Positions 42,343 to 50,871 are shown, counted from the stretch's first letter. The stretch: DNA of 64,000 nucleotides from JAGIBJ01 sp032119595 (GCA_032119595.1 JAUMBQ010000005.1:186001-250000), one strand, 5' to 3'. Notes: generated by a model not told the origin, from the letters alone. Numbers and translations: made by a program.

Positions 42343-44508
42343 GTGCTCGGCACCCGCTCTCCCATGGCTCGAGACTCCAGTCCCTTCGCCCAGCGCCTCA
42401 AGGCGCTCGCCGGCCGTTCCGGCCGCCACGTCGGCGACGCCTCAGACGCCTCGGCCGCGCAGCGGCCCGTCGGCGATCACCCGGCCGACGCCTCCGCGGC
42501 GCCGACCGAGCCAGCCGCCTCGGACGCCACCGCGTCCGAGACACCGCAGGCCACTCCCACCGCGCCCGAGCCGTCGTCTGATGCCGGGCCTGAGCCGTCG
42601 TCTGCTGCCGCCGCCCCTGAGCCTTTGCCCGACGCCGCCACGCCGCCCGATGAGCAGCCGACCGGGGAATTCCCAGCTTTGTCGAACGAACAGCCGACGA
42701 CCCAGACGCCGGCGTTGTCGGATGACCAACCGACGACCCAGACGCCGGCGTTGTCGGACGACCAACTCACGCAGACGCCTGCGGTCGCTCCGATCTGGCT
42801 CGACCCTCCGCAGTACGACGCGACTCCGGCGGCTGCCGCACCGTCAGGCAGTGTCGACTGGGCACCGCCGGCCGACGACGTGATCGAGCCACCGACCCAA
42901 CCTTCCGATTCCTCCGTCGAGCCGTCGCCGTACCTCGGTGGCGAGTTCCAGGCCAATACGCCTTCACCGGCCGAAACACCTGCGTGGCAAGCCCCGTTCG
43001 AGCCACAGCCCGAATTGGGTATCGCGCCGCCCGCCCCGATCTGGGAATCCGAGGCACAGCACGCGTCGGATGCCCCGAGCGCCGCCAACCAGCCACCGAT
43101 CTGGGCGCCGCTGTCGCCGACCGACCCCACGCCACCCGCCGCACCGTTTCCCGCAGCCACGGGTGACGACACGACACCAGCATGGGTCGCCGAAGCCGAG
43201 GCGATCGGCGAACCCACCGGAGCCATCGTCCCGCCGCCACGAGCCACGGGGGACACGTCGTTCCCCGCTCCGGGCGCATCGGTCCCAGACGCTGGCCCCA
43301 CGTTGTCGCCCCCAGTCCTGCCGAAGAAGGCGCAACCCGCCGATTCGCCCTCGGACCAATCGCCGGAGTCCCTCGACGCCGAGCCCACGTCACACGAGCA
43401 CCAGACCGCCTCGGGCAGCCTCGGCGACGCTGCTGCCCCGCAGGACGCGGCTGCACCTGAGTCGGCATCAACCGGGATCCCAACGTCGATCCCGGACGAA
43501 AGCGAACCCGAGTGGACGCCTACGGCGCTTCACGAGGCCTTGACCCTCCCGGGCGACGAGCCGGACGAAGCCGCGGCCGAGGACCAAGCATCGCCGGTCA
43601 GCGAAACCCCGCCACCCGCGGAGCGCGACGACCAGCCGACGCAGGTCAGCGCAGCCGTCCCCGAGTCGTCAGGACGCCGAAGCTGGCGCCCAGCGTTCGG
43701 TAAACGCAAGGCTTCAAGCGAGCCGGATGCCGCCGATCAGGCCGTGGACCAGCCCTCAAGCGACGCGAGGAGCGAGGCGCCTTCCGGGCTCACGGACGTC
43801 GAGGGCCCGGCCGCCGCGGAGACGCCCGCTGACGAACCGGCCGCCGCCGCCGCGAGCGACGACGAGAAGATCGAACTTGTGAAGAGCGACGCGGGCTCGC
43901 CTGCTTCCGCCACGCCGGCCGCCGAAACCGACGACTCCACGACTGCACCAAGAGACCCCGGTTCCATCACGAGCCGGCTCGCGATCGTCGGGCGCCGCGC
44001 GAAGTCGCTCACCGGCCGCAAGTCTGCTGAGCCGACCGACGACTCGGCCGTGGAGTCGACCACCTTCCCGGCGCCAGCCGCCGAGCAGGAGCCCGCGGCC
44101 CGACCCTCGTCGTCCGCGCCCGTGGTCATCCCGGCCCCTGCGATCAAGCCCTCCTTCGCCGAACGCTCGGCGTTGCGCCGACGCGTCAAGAGCCTGCGGG
44201 CCCGCCGCGACGCGGGCCTGGCCGAGCTCGGCGCGATCGTCCTGGACCAGAGCCGCTTCGGCGACCCGACCGGCGGCACCCTCGTGCGTCGCCGCACCGC
44301 GCTCCTCGCCGACCTCGATAGCGAGATCGCCGCGATCGAGTCCGCGCTCGAGGACGAACGGACCGTCGAGGCCGTCGCGCAGCTCGGCGTCGTTCATTGC
44401 ACGAGCTGCAGCGCGCTGATCGGTCCCGCCGACCGCTTCTGCGCCCACTGCGGTACCGCTCGCCCGTCGGCCCATGCCGATGCGAGCTCCGCGGCCGACG
44501 CTTCGTGA
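42343..44508 (+). CDS. Long Pro/Ala/Asp-rich protein with C-terminal zinc ribbon
   Basis: A 721-aa protein, mostly disordered and acidic (rich in Pro, Ala, Asp, Glu, Thr), with no signal peptide or membrane helix. Near residue 120 it has tandem QPTTQTPALSD units that are also direct nucleotide repeats. The only folded part is C-terminal: a basic helical stretch (FAERSALRRRVKSLRARRDAG, LLADLDSEIAAIESALEDER) and a zinc ribbon CTSC...CAHCG. GTG 42343 fits a start-proximal TAGACTG box; ATG 42364 is the alternative, with a CGGGTGC/GCACCCG hairpin before it. Its stop overlaps nadB (GTGA). Function unknown. Confidence 0.75.
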   Translation: MLGTRSPMARDSSPFAQRLKALAGRSGRHVGDASDASAAQRPVGDHPADASAAPTEPAASDATASETPQATPTAPEPSSDAGPEPSSAAAAPEPLPDAATPPDEQPTGEFPALSNEQPTTQTPALSDDQPTTQTPALSDDQLTQTPAVAPIWLDPPQYDATPAAAAPSGSVDWAPPADDVIEPPTQPSDSSVEPSPYLGGEFQANTPSPAETPAWQAPFEPQPELGIAPPAPIWESEAQHASDAPSAANQPPIWAPLSPTDPTPPAAPFPAATGDDTTPAWVAEAEAIGEPTGAIVPPPRATGDTSFPAPGASVPDAGPTLSPPVLPKKAQPADSPSDQSPESLDAEPTSHEHQTASGSLGDAAAPQDAAAPESASTGIPTSIPDESEPEWTPTALHEALTLPGDEPDEAAAEDQASPVSETPPPAERDDQPTQVSAAVPESSGRRSWRPAFGKRKASSEPDAADQAVDQPSSDARSEAPSGLTDVEGPAAAETPADEPAAAAASDDEKIELVKSDAGSPASATPAAETDDSTTAPRDPGSITSRLAIVGRRAKSLTGRKSAEPTDDSAVESTTFPAPAAEQEPAARPSSSAPVVIPAPAIKPSFAERSALRRRVKSLRARRDAGLAELGAIVLDQSRFGDPTGGTLVRRRTALLADLDSEIAAIESALEDERTVEAVAQLGVVHCTSCSALIGPADRFCAHCGTARPSAHADASSAADAS

Positions 44509-45965
44509 TCCCGGAGCCTTCCCAGGTCGACCTCGTTGTGGTCGGCGCCGGTGCTGCCGGGCTGTACTGCGCGCTTCGTGCTGCCGAGCGCGGCGCACGC
44601 GTGGCGCTCGTCTCCGCCACGCCCCTGGCGCAGACCGCCAGCTACTGGGCCCAGGGCGGCGTCGCGGCCGCGATCGCCGTCGACGACTCACTCGAGGCGC
44701 ATCTGAAGGACACCGAGATCGCTGGACGAGGCCTGATGCGCCGGTCCGCCGCAGAGGTCCTCGTGCGCGAGGCGCCCGAGCACGTCCTTGCCTTGGAGGC
44801 CCTCGGGGTTCGCTTCGACGCCGACCGCGAAGGCAACCTGTCGCTCGGGCTTGAGGGTGGCCACAGTCATCGACGCGTCGTCCACGCCGGTGGCAGCGCC
44901 ACAGGGAGGCGCATCGTGCGCGACCTGTCCGCGTTCGTCGCCGAACATCCGCGGGTCACGGTGCTCGAGGGACGCCGCGCCGCCGAGGTGTGGACCCAAG
45001 ACGGACGCGCGATCGGCATCGTCCTTGAGGACGGGCATGCCGTCCACGCGCGCGCCACTGTGCTCGCCACCGGCGGCGCCGCCGCCCTCTGGCGTCGCAC
45101 CACCAACCCGCCGGGCTCGCAGGGCACCGGCATGGCGCTGGCGGCTACTGCTGGCGCCGAGTTGGCCGACCTGGAGTTCCTCCAGTTCCACCCCACAGCC
45201 CTGGCCGGCGTCCCCGGCCGAGAAGGTTTCCTCGTCACCGAGGCCATCCGGGGTGAGGGCGCGACGCTGCATGGTCCCGACGGCGAACGGTTCGTCGAAG
45301 AACTCGCGCCGCGCGACGAGGTTGCCCGTGCGATCACGCTGCTCCTGGAGGAGACCGGGGCCACATCGGTCTCGCTCGACATGCGCATGGTCGAGCCCAC
45401 CCGCTTCCCGAACGTCGTCTCCGCGCTGAGAGACGCCGGGCTCGACCCGGCGCGAGAGCTGGTGCCGGTCAGCCCGGCCGCCCACTACATGATGGGTGGC
45501 GTCGTGGTGGACCTCCACGGACGCAGCACCGTCGAGGGCCTCCACGCCATCGGCGAGACCTCGTGCACCGGCCTTCACGGCGCCAACCGCCTCGCCTCGA
45601 ACTCGCTGAGCGAATGTTTGGTCTGGGGCGACCGAGCCGCCGAGGCTGCGGTCGATCTCCCCCCACTTCCGTTCCCGGCCCCGGCGCGGACGACCATGCC
45701 CACACCGCTCCTCACGCCCGATCGCGCCACCCGCGACGCCGTGTGGCGTTGTGCAGGGGTCATGCGGACGGCGGAGGAGCTCCGGGAGCTCGCCACGAGC
45801 GCACATCCGATGGCCCGATGGGTTGCCGCCTGCGCCCTGCATCGCGATGAGCAGCGCGGCGCCCACTGGCGCCGCGATGCGCTTGGTCAGGACCACGCCC
45901 TCGACGGCCTGCACACGGTGCTCGATCCGGTCACGGAGACCGCGCGTTTCGAACGTTGGGATTGA
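44505..45965 (+). CDS. nadB: L-aspartate oxidase
   Basis: A 486-aa FAD enzyme that oxidises L-aspartate to iminoaspartate for NAD synthesis. FAD-binding DLVVVGAGAAGLYCALRAAERG at the N-terminus; conserved SYWAQGGVAAAI, QFHPTALAGV, EAIRGEGATL, SPAAHYMMGGVVVD and GANRLASNSLSECLV. The GTG start overlaps the preceding stop in GTGA. No nadA or nadC is adjacent; it is coupled instead to the zinc-ribbon gene. The C-terminal helical region is shorter than in E. coli. Confidence 0.96.
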   Translation: MIPEPSQVDLVVVGAGAAGLYCALRAAERGARVALVSATPLAQTASYWAQGGVAAAIAVDDSLEAHLKDTEIAGRGLMRRSAAEVLVREAPEHVLALEALGVRFDADREGNLSLGLEGGHSHRRVVHAGGSATGRRIVRDLSAFVAEHPRVTVLEGRRAAEVWTQDGRAIGIVLEDGHAVHARATVLATGGAAALWRRTTNPPGSQGTGMALAATAGAELADLEFLQFHPTALAGVPGREGFLVTEAIRGEGATLHGPDGERFVEELAPRDEVARAITLLLEETGATSVSLDMRMVEPTRFPNVVSALRDAGLDPARELVPVSPAAHYMMGGVVVDLHGRSTVEGLHAIGETSCTGLHGANRLASNSLSECLVWGDRAAEAAVDLPPLPFPAPARTTMPTPLLTPDRATRDAVWRCAGVMRTAEELRELATSAHPMARWVAACALHRDEQRGAHWRRDALGQDHALDGLHTVLDPVTETARFERWD

Positions 45966-46099
45966 CGACGAGGGCCATCGCCCCGCCGCCAAACTTGCCC
46001 CGGAAACCGGAGCGTCGGGCTCTTAACGCGGCCCTAACGCAGCCCCCACAGACCGGGAACACGCGAGCTGCAAAGTAGTCCTTGCCCGACGAGGACACC

Positions 46100-46522
46100 A
46101 TGCACCAGCTAAGCCGCGCTATTTACCGAGAACTCTCCCCCCTCATCCGTGAGGACGGGACCCACAAGGCCACGGAGTCCCGCGAGGCGGTGCTCCAGGC
46201 CTGCGAGGCCGCCACCGAGCGCCTCGTGACCGACCGCTACTACTTCAAGAACCCTTCACGGTGGCTCTTCCAAGAGGTGCGCGCGCACTTCCCGATCGAT
46301 CACCAGGCCCAGGCCTGGCAGACGATTTCGGCGTACATGCGCGCGATCGCCCGCTGGATCGACGAGCACCCCGAGGCCGCGAGCGCCGGCCGGCACATTC
46401 AGTGCCGGGCGTTTACGCGGCGCGGAGCCCCGTGCCAACGACCTGGTCTCCACCGCAACGGGTACTGCCCGTCGCATCAGCATCTGGCGGAGACCGACGA
46501 ACTCGCCGCAATCGCCGCCTGA
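46100..46522 (+). CDS. 140-aa protein with C-terminal Cys/His zinc motif
   Basis: Soluble helical protein (HQLSRAIYRELSPLIREDG, then YYFKNPSRWLFQEVRAHFPI) ending in CRAFTRRGAPCQRPGLHRNGYCPSH, with Cys102, Cys112, Cys123 and His126 spaced as in short zinc motifs found at the ends of assorted actinobacterial and phage proteins. ATG 46100 has GAGG just upstream; a TTG at 46082 would add six residues. Two terminator-like hairpins follow. No function can be assigned; DNA or RNA binding is a guess from the motif. Confidence 0.65.
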   Translation: MHQLSRAIYRELSPLIREDGTHKATESREAVLQACEAATERLVTDRYYFKNPSRWLFQEVRAHFPIDHQAQAWQTISAYMRAIARWIDEHPEAASAGRHIQCRAFTRRGAPCQRPGLHRNGYCPSHQHLAETDELAAIAA

Positions 46523-46582
46523 TTCCAGGCAGCGAACGCGCCCTGGGTCGGGACACCTAGGGCTGAGCGGGATAAGAACGCG

Positions 46583-46628
46583 GCGGCGGGCCGGAGCAAC
46601 CATGGGTGGGACTGCTCCGGCCCGCCGC
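46583..46628 (+). terminator. Perfect 16-bp hairpin
   Basis: GCGGCGGGCCGGAGCA (46583-46598) pairs perfectly with TGCTCCGGCCCGCCGC (46613-46628), loop of 14 bases, then GCGTTTC. A strong GC stem with weak T-run. Confidence 0.6.
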
Positions 46629-46637
46629 GCGTTTCAG

Positions 46638-46668
46638 AGGCACCTCGAGCGAGGTGCCTTTGTTCGTT
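46638..46668 (+). terminator. Rho-independent terminator
   Basis: AGGCACCTCG (46638-46647) pairs with CGAGGTGCCT (46650-46659), two-base loop region, followed by TTGTTCGTT. It lies ten bases after the preceding hairpin. Confidence 0.75.
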
Positions 46669-46882
46669 CTGGGGCGTCCACCCCGGTCCGAGTAGCGCGC
46701 CTCGACCGGGCGTGTTCGCGACAGGAAGCCACGCCAAGCTGATGGCGCACCTACAGCACAAAAGTGGCGCGTCAGCGTTCTGGAGCCGCTAGTCCTCCGA
46801 GGAATGGGCCGGACGGGTGGCATTCCATCGACCGAGCGTCCACTATCGGCTCGTTGTGTGCGGGAGATCCGGCGTTAACCAC

Positions 46883-46911
46883 TTGGAAAATCGTAAAGAG
46901 ATCGTTAGTGT
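46883..46911 (+). promoter_or_regulatory. Candidate promoter of the DUF1802 gene
   Basis: TTGGAA (46883-46888), 17-base spacer, TAGTGT (46906-46911), in an AT-richer stretch. Leader of about 55 bases to the ATG. A TAAATC element at 46957 is a competing, start-proximal possibility. Confidence 0.4.
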
Positions 46912-46973
46912 CGCAGTCCTGCTGTGCCCGCTCTCTGCGCGCAGCTCCCGCACCTCTAAATCCCCCGCTCTAT

Positions 46974-47603
46974 ATGCCGATTGCTTTCAAGGAATGGGCC
47001 GTTACCGTTCGCGCGCTTGCCGAAGGTGAGCAGCTGCTCACCCTTCGTAAGGGTGGACCGAACACTGGTGACGACCGCTTCAAACTCGACCACTCGCGGT
47101 TCTTCTTGTACCCGAGTTTTGACCACCAGCGCGCTGATCTCGTTCGCGAGTCGCATCAGCCCGAGCTGCGTCGCGCCCTCGAGGAGGGTGTCTGGCCTGA
47201 CGGCGAGCCGTCAGACCAGCACGTCCTCCACGGTGGGATCGTCCAGCCGGAGCGTGTGCGCATCCGTGCCTGGGCTGAGGTCACCGCGAGCTACACGATC
47301 AGCGATCCCCGGATCGTCGACGCGCTCTCGCCGTTCTACGTGTGGACGCCGGCGTACGCCGTGCGCCGCCTCCAGTGGAAGCCGCGTGAGCCGCTGCACG
47401 TCTTGCTGCTCCGCGCCTACCGCATCCCGCGCCCCGTCACGGTGCGCGTGAAGGACGAATTCGGCTCCACGCGCTCCTGGCTGGAGATCGCGCGCGACCT
47501 CCCGTTCGAGGGCACGCCGGTGCTTTGCGACGACGAGTTCGAGCGCGCAGCCAGCGAGATCGAGTCGGTCTGCCGCGGCATCGCCGTTCCGGCGCTCGCG
47601 TAA
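46974..47603 (+). CDS. DUF1802-family protein
   Basis: A 209-aa soluble protein starting MPIAFKEWAVTVRALAEGEQ. The N-terminal GEQLLTLRKGG...FFLYPSFDHQ and later WVEVTA-like, HVLLLRAYRIP and WLEIA-type segments match the DUF1802 family, which is widespread in bacteria and has no known function. ATG 46974 is the only start that gives the family's N-terminus. It has its own promoter region and terminator, so it is probably a single-gene unit. Confidence 0.8.
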   Translation: MPIAFKEWAVTVRALAEGEQLLTLRKGGPNTGDDRFKLDHSRFFLYPSFDHQRADLVRESHQPELRRALEEGVWPDGEPSDQHVLHGGIVQPERVRIRAWAEVTASYTISDPRIVDALSPFYVWTPAYAVRRLQWKPREPLHVLLLRAYRIPRPVTVRVKDEFGSTRSWLEIARDLPFEGTPVLCDDEFERAASEIESVCRGIAVPALA

Positions 47604-47623
47604 GCACTCACACCTGCTTGAAT

Positions 47624-47664
47624 CGGGGTCGCTCCGCGTTTGCGGGGCGGCCCCGTTTTGCGTT
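47624..47664 (+). terminator. Rho-independent terminator after the DUF1802 gene
   Basis: CGGGG-t-CGC-t-CCGC pairs with GCGG-g-GCG-g-CCCCG around GTTT, followed by TTTTGCGTT. A second hairpin (GGCTCTCC/GGAGAGCC, 47669-47690) comes next and lies about 95 bases before the following gene. Confidence 0.8.
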
Positions 47665-47785
47665 GTAGGGCTCTCCGCACCAGGAGAGCCAGTGAGGCCC
47701 CGCCATAGGCACCTGGACCGAATCCAGCTCGAACCTGTTCAGGGTTCGATTCGACGATGAATCACGTACCGAGGTCGAGGAGGTC

Positions 47786-48664
47786 GTGCACGTCCTTGAG
47801 ACCGTCGCTGCGCGCCTCGAGGCCCACGGCCTTGTGCTGCCCGCGCATCCGACGATCGTGTTCCACCCGACCGCCGTCTCGCTCGGGCTCGCGCAGCCCG
47901 CGTTTCTCCTCGCGCAGAGCCTGACCGAGTCGGTTGGGCGCCGCTATCTCGCGTCGTGGTCGTCCGGCTCGACGCTTCATCTGATCGCGCCACGACGCCT
48001 GATGCGCGGCACCGAAGGCCACATCAGCATGCGCGAGGCCCTCGAGCGCGCCCCTGCGTGCGGGCTCGCGCACCTGGCGCTCGGTCATCTCAACCCCGGG
48101 CTGTCGCTCCAGCGCGCCTTGCGTCGTCGCCAATGGCTATGGCTCGCGTGGGGTGCAGGACAGACGCTCGTCGGCCAGGTGCCGATGCTCGCGTCGACGA
48201 TTGCGGTGCGCCGCCGCGAACGCCGCGCGCTCACCATCCCGCCGCCTGGCCGCGACGCGATCGTGCTCGGTGGGTCGCTCGTGGAGCTGGTGCTGCGCGA
48301 GCGCGGCCTCACGGGCCTTGTGGCCTTGCTGCGTGATCCGCTGCCACCCTCGCCCCAGGCATGGATCAACCGCGCCCTCTCAGGGCTCGGCCCCACCGAG
48401 CGCGACGTACGGTGGCGCATGCTGCTCGACGAACTCGACCGCACCCGCACCGCCGTGCTGGCAGAGGCGACGGCCACCGCGACTGCGGCAGCCGAAGCGG
48501 TCCGCGCCGAGCAGGAAGCAACGGAGGCCGCGATCATCGCGGCCCGGGTCGCCAAGCAGGAGGCGGAGGCGGCCGCCGAGGTGGCGGAACTCGATGCGGC
48601 GGCCGTGAGGGCTGCAGCCCGCTCCGCCGAGCGCCAGGCGCGTGAGCGCGAGCAGGACCGATGA
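47786..48664 (+). CDS. Protein of unknown function with Ala/Glu-rich coiled-coil tail
   Basis: 292 aa from GTG 47786. The first 200 residues are hydrophobic-rich and include VFHPTAVSLGLAQPAFLLAQ and a helix ASTIAVRRRERRALT; residues 225-290 form an Ala/Glu/Arg coiled coil (ATATATAAAEAVRAEQEATE and onward). The same frame is open and protein-like back to 47696 (RFDDESRTEVEEVV just before the GTG) but has no ATG, GTG or TTG there, so the true N-terminus may be upstream at a rare start codon. No domain is recognised. It stands alone between a terminator and a convergent operon. Confidence 0.6.
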   Translation: MHVLETVAARLEAHGLVLPAHPTIVFHPTAVSLGLAQPAFLLAQSLTESVGRRYLASWSSGSTLHLIAPRRLMRGTEGHISMREALERAPACGLAHLALGHLNPGLSLQRALRRRQWLWLAWGAGQTLVGQVPMLASTIAVRRRERRALTIPPPGRDAIVLGGSLVELVLRERGLTGLVALLRDPLPPSPQAWINRALSGLGPTERDVRWRMLLDELDRTRTAVLAEATATATAAAEAVRAEQEATEAAIIAARVAKQEAEAAAEVAELDAAAVRAAARSAERQAREREQDR

Positions 48665-48728
48665 ACGGCGTCGCCCGGGTGGGCAACGCCGACGGGCGGC
48701 ACGCCTGCGCCGCCCGCTGCTGCGATCG

Positions 48729-49013
48729 CTAGCCGGTGACGGCCGTGGAGACCTCGTTCACGAGCGGCTCCAGGCGCGGCCACTGCGACTCATCGACCAT
48801 CACCCGGAAACCGCCGCCGCGCTTGGCCGGCGCGCAGGTGAACATGATCGAGCGGCGGCCCTTCTTATCGGGGCCGTCCACGTCGACGTACAGGAGCTTG
48901 GAGTTCAGACGGCCGGCGCTGCCGGACTGCCAGTTGAACATCTCGAGCACGCGGCCATCGAAGGACAGGACGGACGCGCCGAGGATCGCGTCCTCATAGG
49001 AGATGTCAGTCAT
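48729..49013 (-). CDS. 94-aa protein of unknown function
   Basis: Soluble small protein (MTDISYEDAILGASVLSFDG, later RRSIMFTCAPAKRGGGFRV and a final helix). One Cys. The ATG overlaps the stop of the DUF2007 gene by four bases, so it is the last gene of the moeZ-cysO-cysM operon. I do not recognise a family; its position suggests a link to sulfur or cysteine metabolism, with no direct support. Confidence 0.65.
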   Translation of the reverse strand: MTDISYEDAILGASVLSFDGRVLEMFNWQSGSAGRLNSKLLYVDVDGPDKKGRRSIMFTCAPAKRGGGFRVMVDESQWPRLEPLVNEVSTAVTG

Positions 49014-49282
49014 CGTTGTTCTTCCGGGTTGAGGTCATCGAGCGAAGGCTGCAGTACGTCGCGGGCCTCCGACTCGAGGTGGGCGGGCACGAGAATGTCT
49101 CGTGGTCCCGCAGCAAGCATGTCGGGCACATCAAAGCCACGCGTGCGCCCATAGTAGGCAGGGATTTCCGCGTCGCGCAGCAGTGAGAGGAGCAATTCGC
49201 CCTCCGGCTGATGTCGAGCGACGGCCACGCGCACGAAGTTCGGCTCGTTCGGGCTGCCGAAGAGCTTCGTGAAGAGTCCCAT
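49010..49282 (-). CDS. DUF2007-like small protein
   Basis: A 90-aa protein: MGLFTKLFGSPNEPNFVRVA, then GELLLSLLRDAEIPAYYGRT and DILVPAHLESEARDVLQ. This is the pattern of DUF2007, a small alpha/beta fold annotated as putative signal transduction, with unknown function. The ATG overlaps the mec stop (TGATG). The longer open frame upstream is a shadow of mec. Confidence 0.7.
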   Translation of the reverse strand: MGLFTKLFGSPNEPNFVRVAVARHQPEGELLLSLLRDAEIPAYYGRTRGFDVPDMLAAGPRDILVPAHLESEARDVLQPSLDDLNPEEQR

Positions 49283-49680
49283 CAGCCGGCAATCGCGACG
49301 GGGACGTCCGAGACCTGACCGTCTTGGATCAGGTAGGACTTGACCTCGGGCTGGTCGCCGGCGGTGCCGACGATCAACCATTCGATGCCGGGCCAGCCGG
49401 CCGCGAAGTTGATGTCCGTCTGAGATGGGTACGGGGCGCTGCGGGTGTGCGAATGGTAGATCGCGCCGAGTTCCTCGCCGGCATCTTCGATGTCGGTGAT
49501 GAGGTCGAAGAGCGCCTTGCCGGAAATCTCGAACCGCAGCGGACTATGGGCCTCGTTCTCGGCTTCCAGCACGCGCGTGACCACGTCGCCTTTGACCGCG
49601 ACGAAGCCGCAGCACTCGTTGGGAGCGTCGCGAAGGGCATGCTCGGTGATGAGCTCGAGATGTTCGGCGGAGATCTGCAT
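49282..49680 (-). CDS. mec: JAMM metallopeptidase, CysO-cysteine hydrolase type
   Basis: A 132-aa JAB1/MPN-domain zinc peptidase. Metal and catalytic residues are visible: Glu22 (NECCGF), His76 and His78 in HSHTRSAPYPSQTD with Ser86 and Asp89. In Mycobacterium tuberculosis the Mec+ protein releases cysteine from the CysO-cysteine adduct; the adjacent cysO and cysM give the same assignment here. Because this CysO ends in Gly-Gly-Arg, the peptidase may also remove the final Arg. Overlaps tatA upstream and the DUF2007 gene downstream, both in TGATG. Confidence 0.9.
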   Translation of the reverse strand: MQISAEHLELITEHALRDAPNECCGFVAVKGDVVTRVLEAENEAHSPLRFEISGKALFDLITDIEDAGEELGAIYHSHTRSAPYPSQTDINFAAGWPGIEWLIVGTAGDQPEVKSYLIQDGQVSDVPVAIAG

Positions 49681-49880
49681 CAGGAGCGAGGCAGCGTGGG
49701 ATCGTGCGGGTGGCGACCGATCTTGTCTTCGTCGTCCGACGCGCCGGAGATGGCGTCCTTGAACTCGCGCAGGCCTCGGCCGATCGACCGGCCGGCCTCC
49801 GGGAGCTTCTTGGGTCCGAGGACGAGCAGCGCGATCACGACGACCACGACCATCTCCATGGGGCCGACGTTCGGGATCAT
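49680..49880 (-). CDS. tatA: Sec-independent translocase protein TatA
   Basis: A 66-aa protein with the TatA layout: periplasmic N-terminus MIPNVGPMEMVVVVVIALLVLG, the hinge LGPKKLPEAGRSIGRGLREFK with the conserved Phe-Lys amphipathic helix, and a short charged tail. ATG 49880 is four bases after the cysM stop and its stop overlaps mec (TGATG), so it is firmly embedded in the cysteine operon. No tatB or tatC is in the window. Confidence 0.88.
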   Translation of the reverse strand: MIPNVGPMEMVVVVVIALLVLGPKKLPEAGRSIGRGLREFKDAISGASDDEDKIGRHPHDPTLPRS

Positions 49881-49884
49881 CGGC

Positions 49885-50862
49885 CTACCACCAAAGGGTG
49901 GAGTCGAGGTTCTGAACCTCGTCGATGGGCAGCGTGTAGATGCCACTGGAGAGGTACTTCCAGCCGTCGTCGCAGACGATGAAGACGACGTTGCCCTCGT
50001 CCATCTCGTTGGCGATCCGTACGGCGACGCGGGCGATCGCGCCAGATGAGACGCCGACGAAGAGGCCTTCCTCGTCGAGCAGCTTGCGGGTCCACACGAT
50101 CGCGTCTTCGTTCGTCACGAAGATCTTGCGATCCAGAAGAGAGATGTCGATGATCGGCGGGATGAAGCCGTCGTCGAGGCTGCGCAGCCCCTGCACCGGC
50201 TCGCCCTGCATCGGCTCCGCCGCGACGATGGTCACGCGGTCGCCGAGCTCTTCCTTGAACCGGCGGGCGTGGCCCATCAGGGTGCCGCCGGTGCCAAGGC
50301 CGGCAACGAACGCGTCGACCTGGCCGTCGAGCTCGTCGAGGATCTCCAGCGCCGTGCCGTTGTAGTGGGCGTTCGGGTTGGCCTCGTTGCCGTACTGGTA
50401 CGGCATGTAATAGAGGTCGGGGTTGGCGGCAGCCATCTCGTTGGCCATCGCGACAGCACCGTTGCTGCCCTGGTCGCCCGGGGAGTAGACGATCTCGGCG
50501 CCGTACATCTTCAGGAGCTGCGTGCGCTCCTGCGTGACGTTGTCGGGCATGACGACCTTGAGCTTGTAGCCCTTGCGCTTGGCGATCATCGCCAGCGCGA
50601 TGCCGGTGTTGCCCGAGGTCGGCTCCAGGATCGTGATCCCGGGGGTGAGCGCACCTTTGGCCTCGGCATCCTCGATGAGGGCCTTGGCAACGCGGTCCTT
50701 GACGGAGCCCGTCGGGTTGAACGACTCCATCTTGGCCCAGATGCGCACGCCCGGCTTGGGCGAGAGGCGTTTCAGCTCGACGAGCGGCGTATTACCGATC
50801 GCCTCGACGATGTCGCCATAGCGACCGCCACACGGCTTGTTCTGCAGCGGAGGAACGCTCAT
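49885..50862 (-). CDS. cysM: Cysteine synthase CysM (O-phosphoserine/CysO dependent)
   Basis: A 325-aa fold-type II PLP enzyme. PLP lysine Lys55 in FNPTGSVKDR; SGNTG loop at residues 83-87; phosphate loop AGLGTGGTLMG. In Actinobacteria the CysM type uses O-phospho-L-serine and the thiocarboxylated CysO protein as sulfur donor, and the gene sits next to cysO, mec and moeZ. The classic O-acetylserine activity of CysK cannot be excluded from sequence. TAGACTG ends nine bases before the ATG, so it may have an internal promoter in addition to operon read-through. Confidence 0.92.
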   Translation of the reverse strand: MSVPPLQNKPCGGRYGDIVEAIGNTPLVELKRLSPKPGVRIWAKMESFNPTGSVKDRVAKALIEDAEAKGALTPGITILEPTSGNTGIALAMIAKRKGYKLKVVMPDNVTQERTQLLKMYGAEIVYSPGDQGSNGAVAMANEMAAANPDLYYMPYQYGNEANPNAHYNGTALEILDELDGQVDAFVAGLGTGGTLMGHARRFKEELGDRVTIVAAEPMQGEPVQGLRSLDDGFIPPIIDISLLDRKIFVTNEDAIVWTRKLLDEEGLFVGVSSGAIARVAVRIANEMDEGNVVFIVCDDGWKYLSSGIYTLPIDEVQNLDSTLWW

Positions 50863-50871
50863 GGACGCTTC

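Larger units (their letters stand above)
46523..46973. other. Intergenic region with tandem hairpins and a candidate promoter
   Basis: About 450 bases without a gene. It holds two hairpins close to the 46100 gene (described separately) and a promoter-like pair before the DUF1802 gene. The part from 46680 to 46870 shows nothing I can name. Confidence 0.6.

Noticed and set aside
46020..46081. ECF-type promoter GGAAC-N17-GTC before the 46100 gene
   Set aside because: Only partial match to the consensus and no anti-sigma or sigma gene in the window; too weak to list.
47738..47760. tRNA-like GGTTCGATTC
   Set aside because: Resembles a T-loop, but the flanking stem does not pair and no anticodon or acceptor arms can be built.
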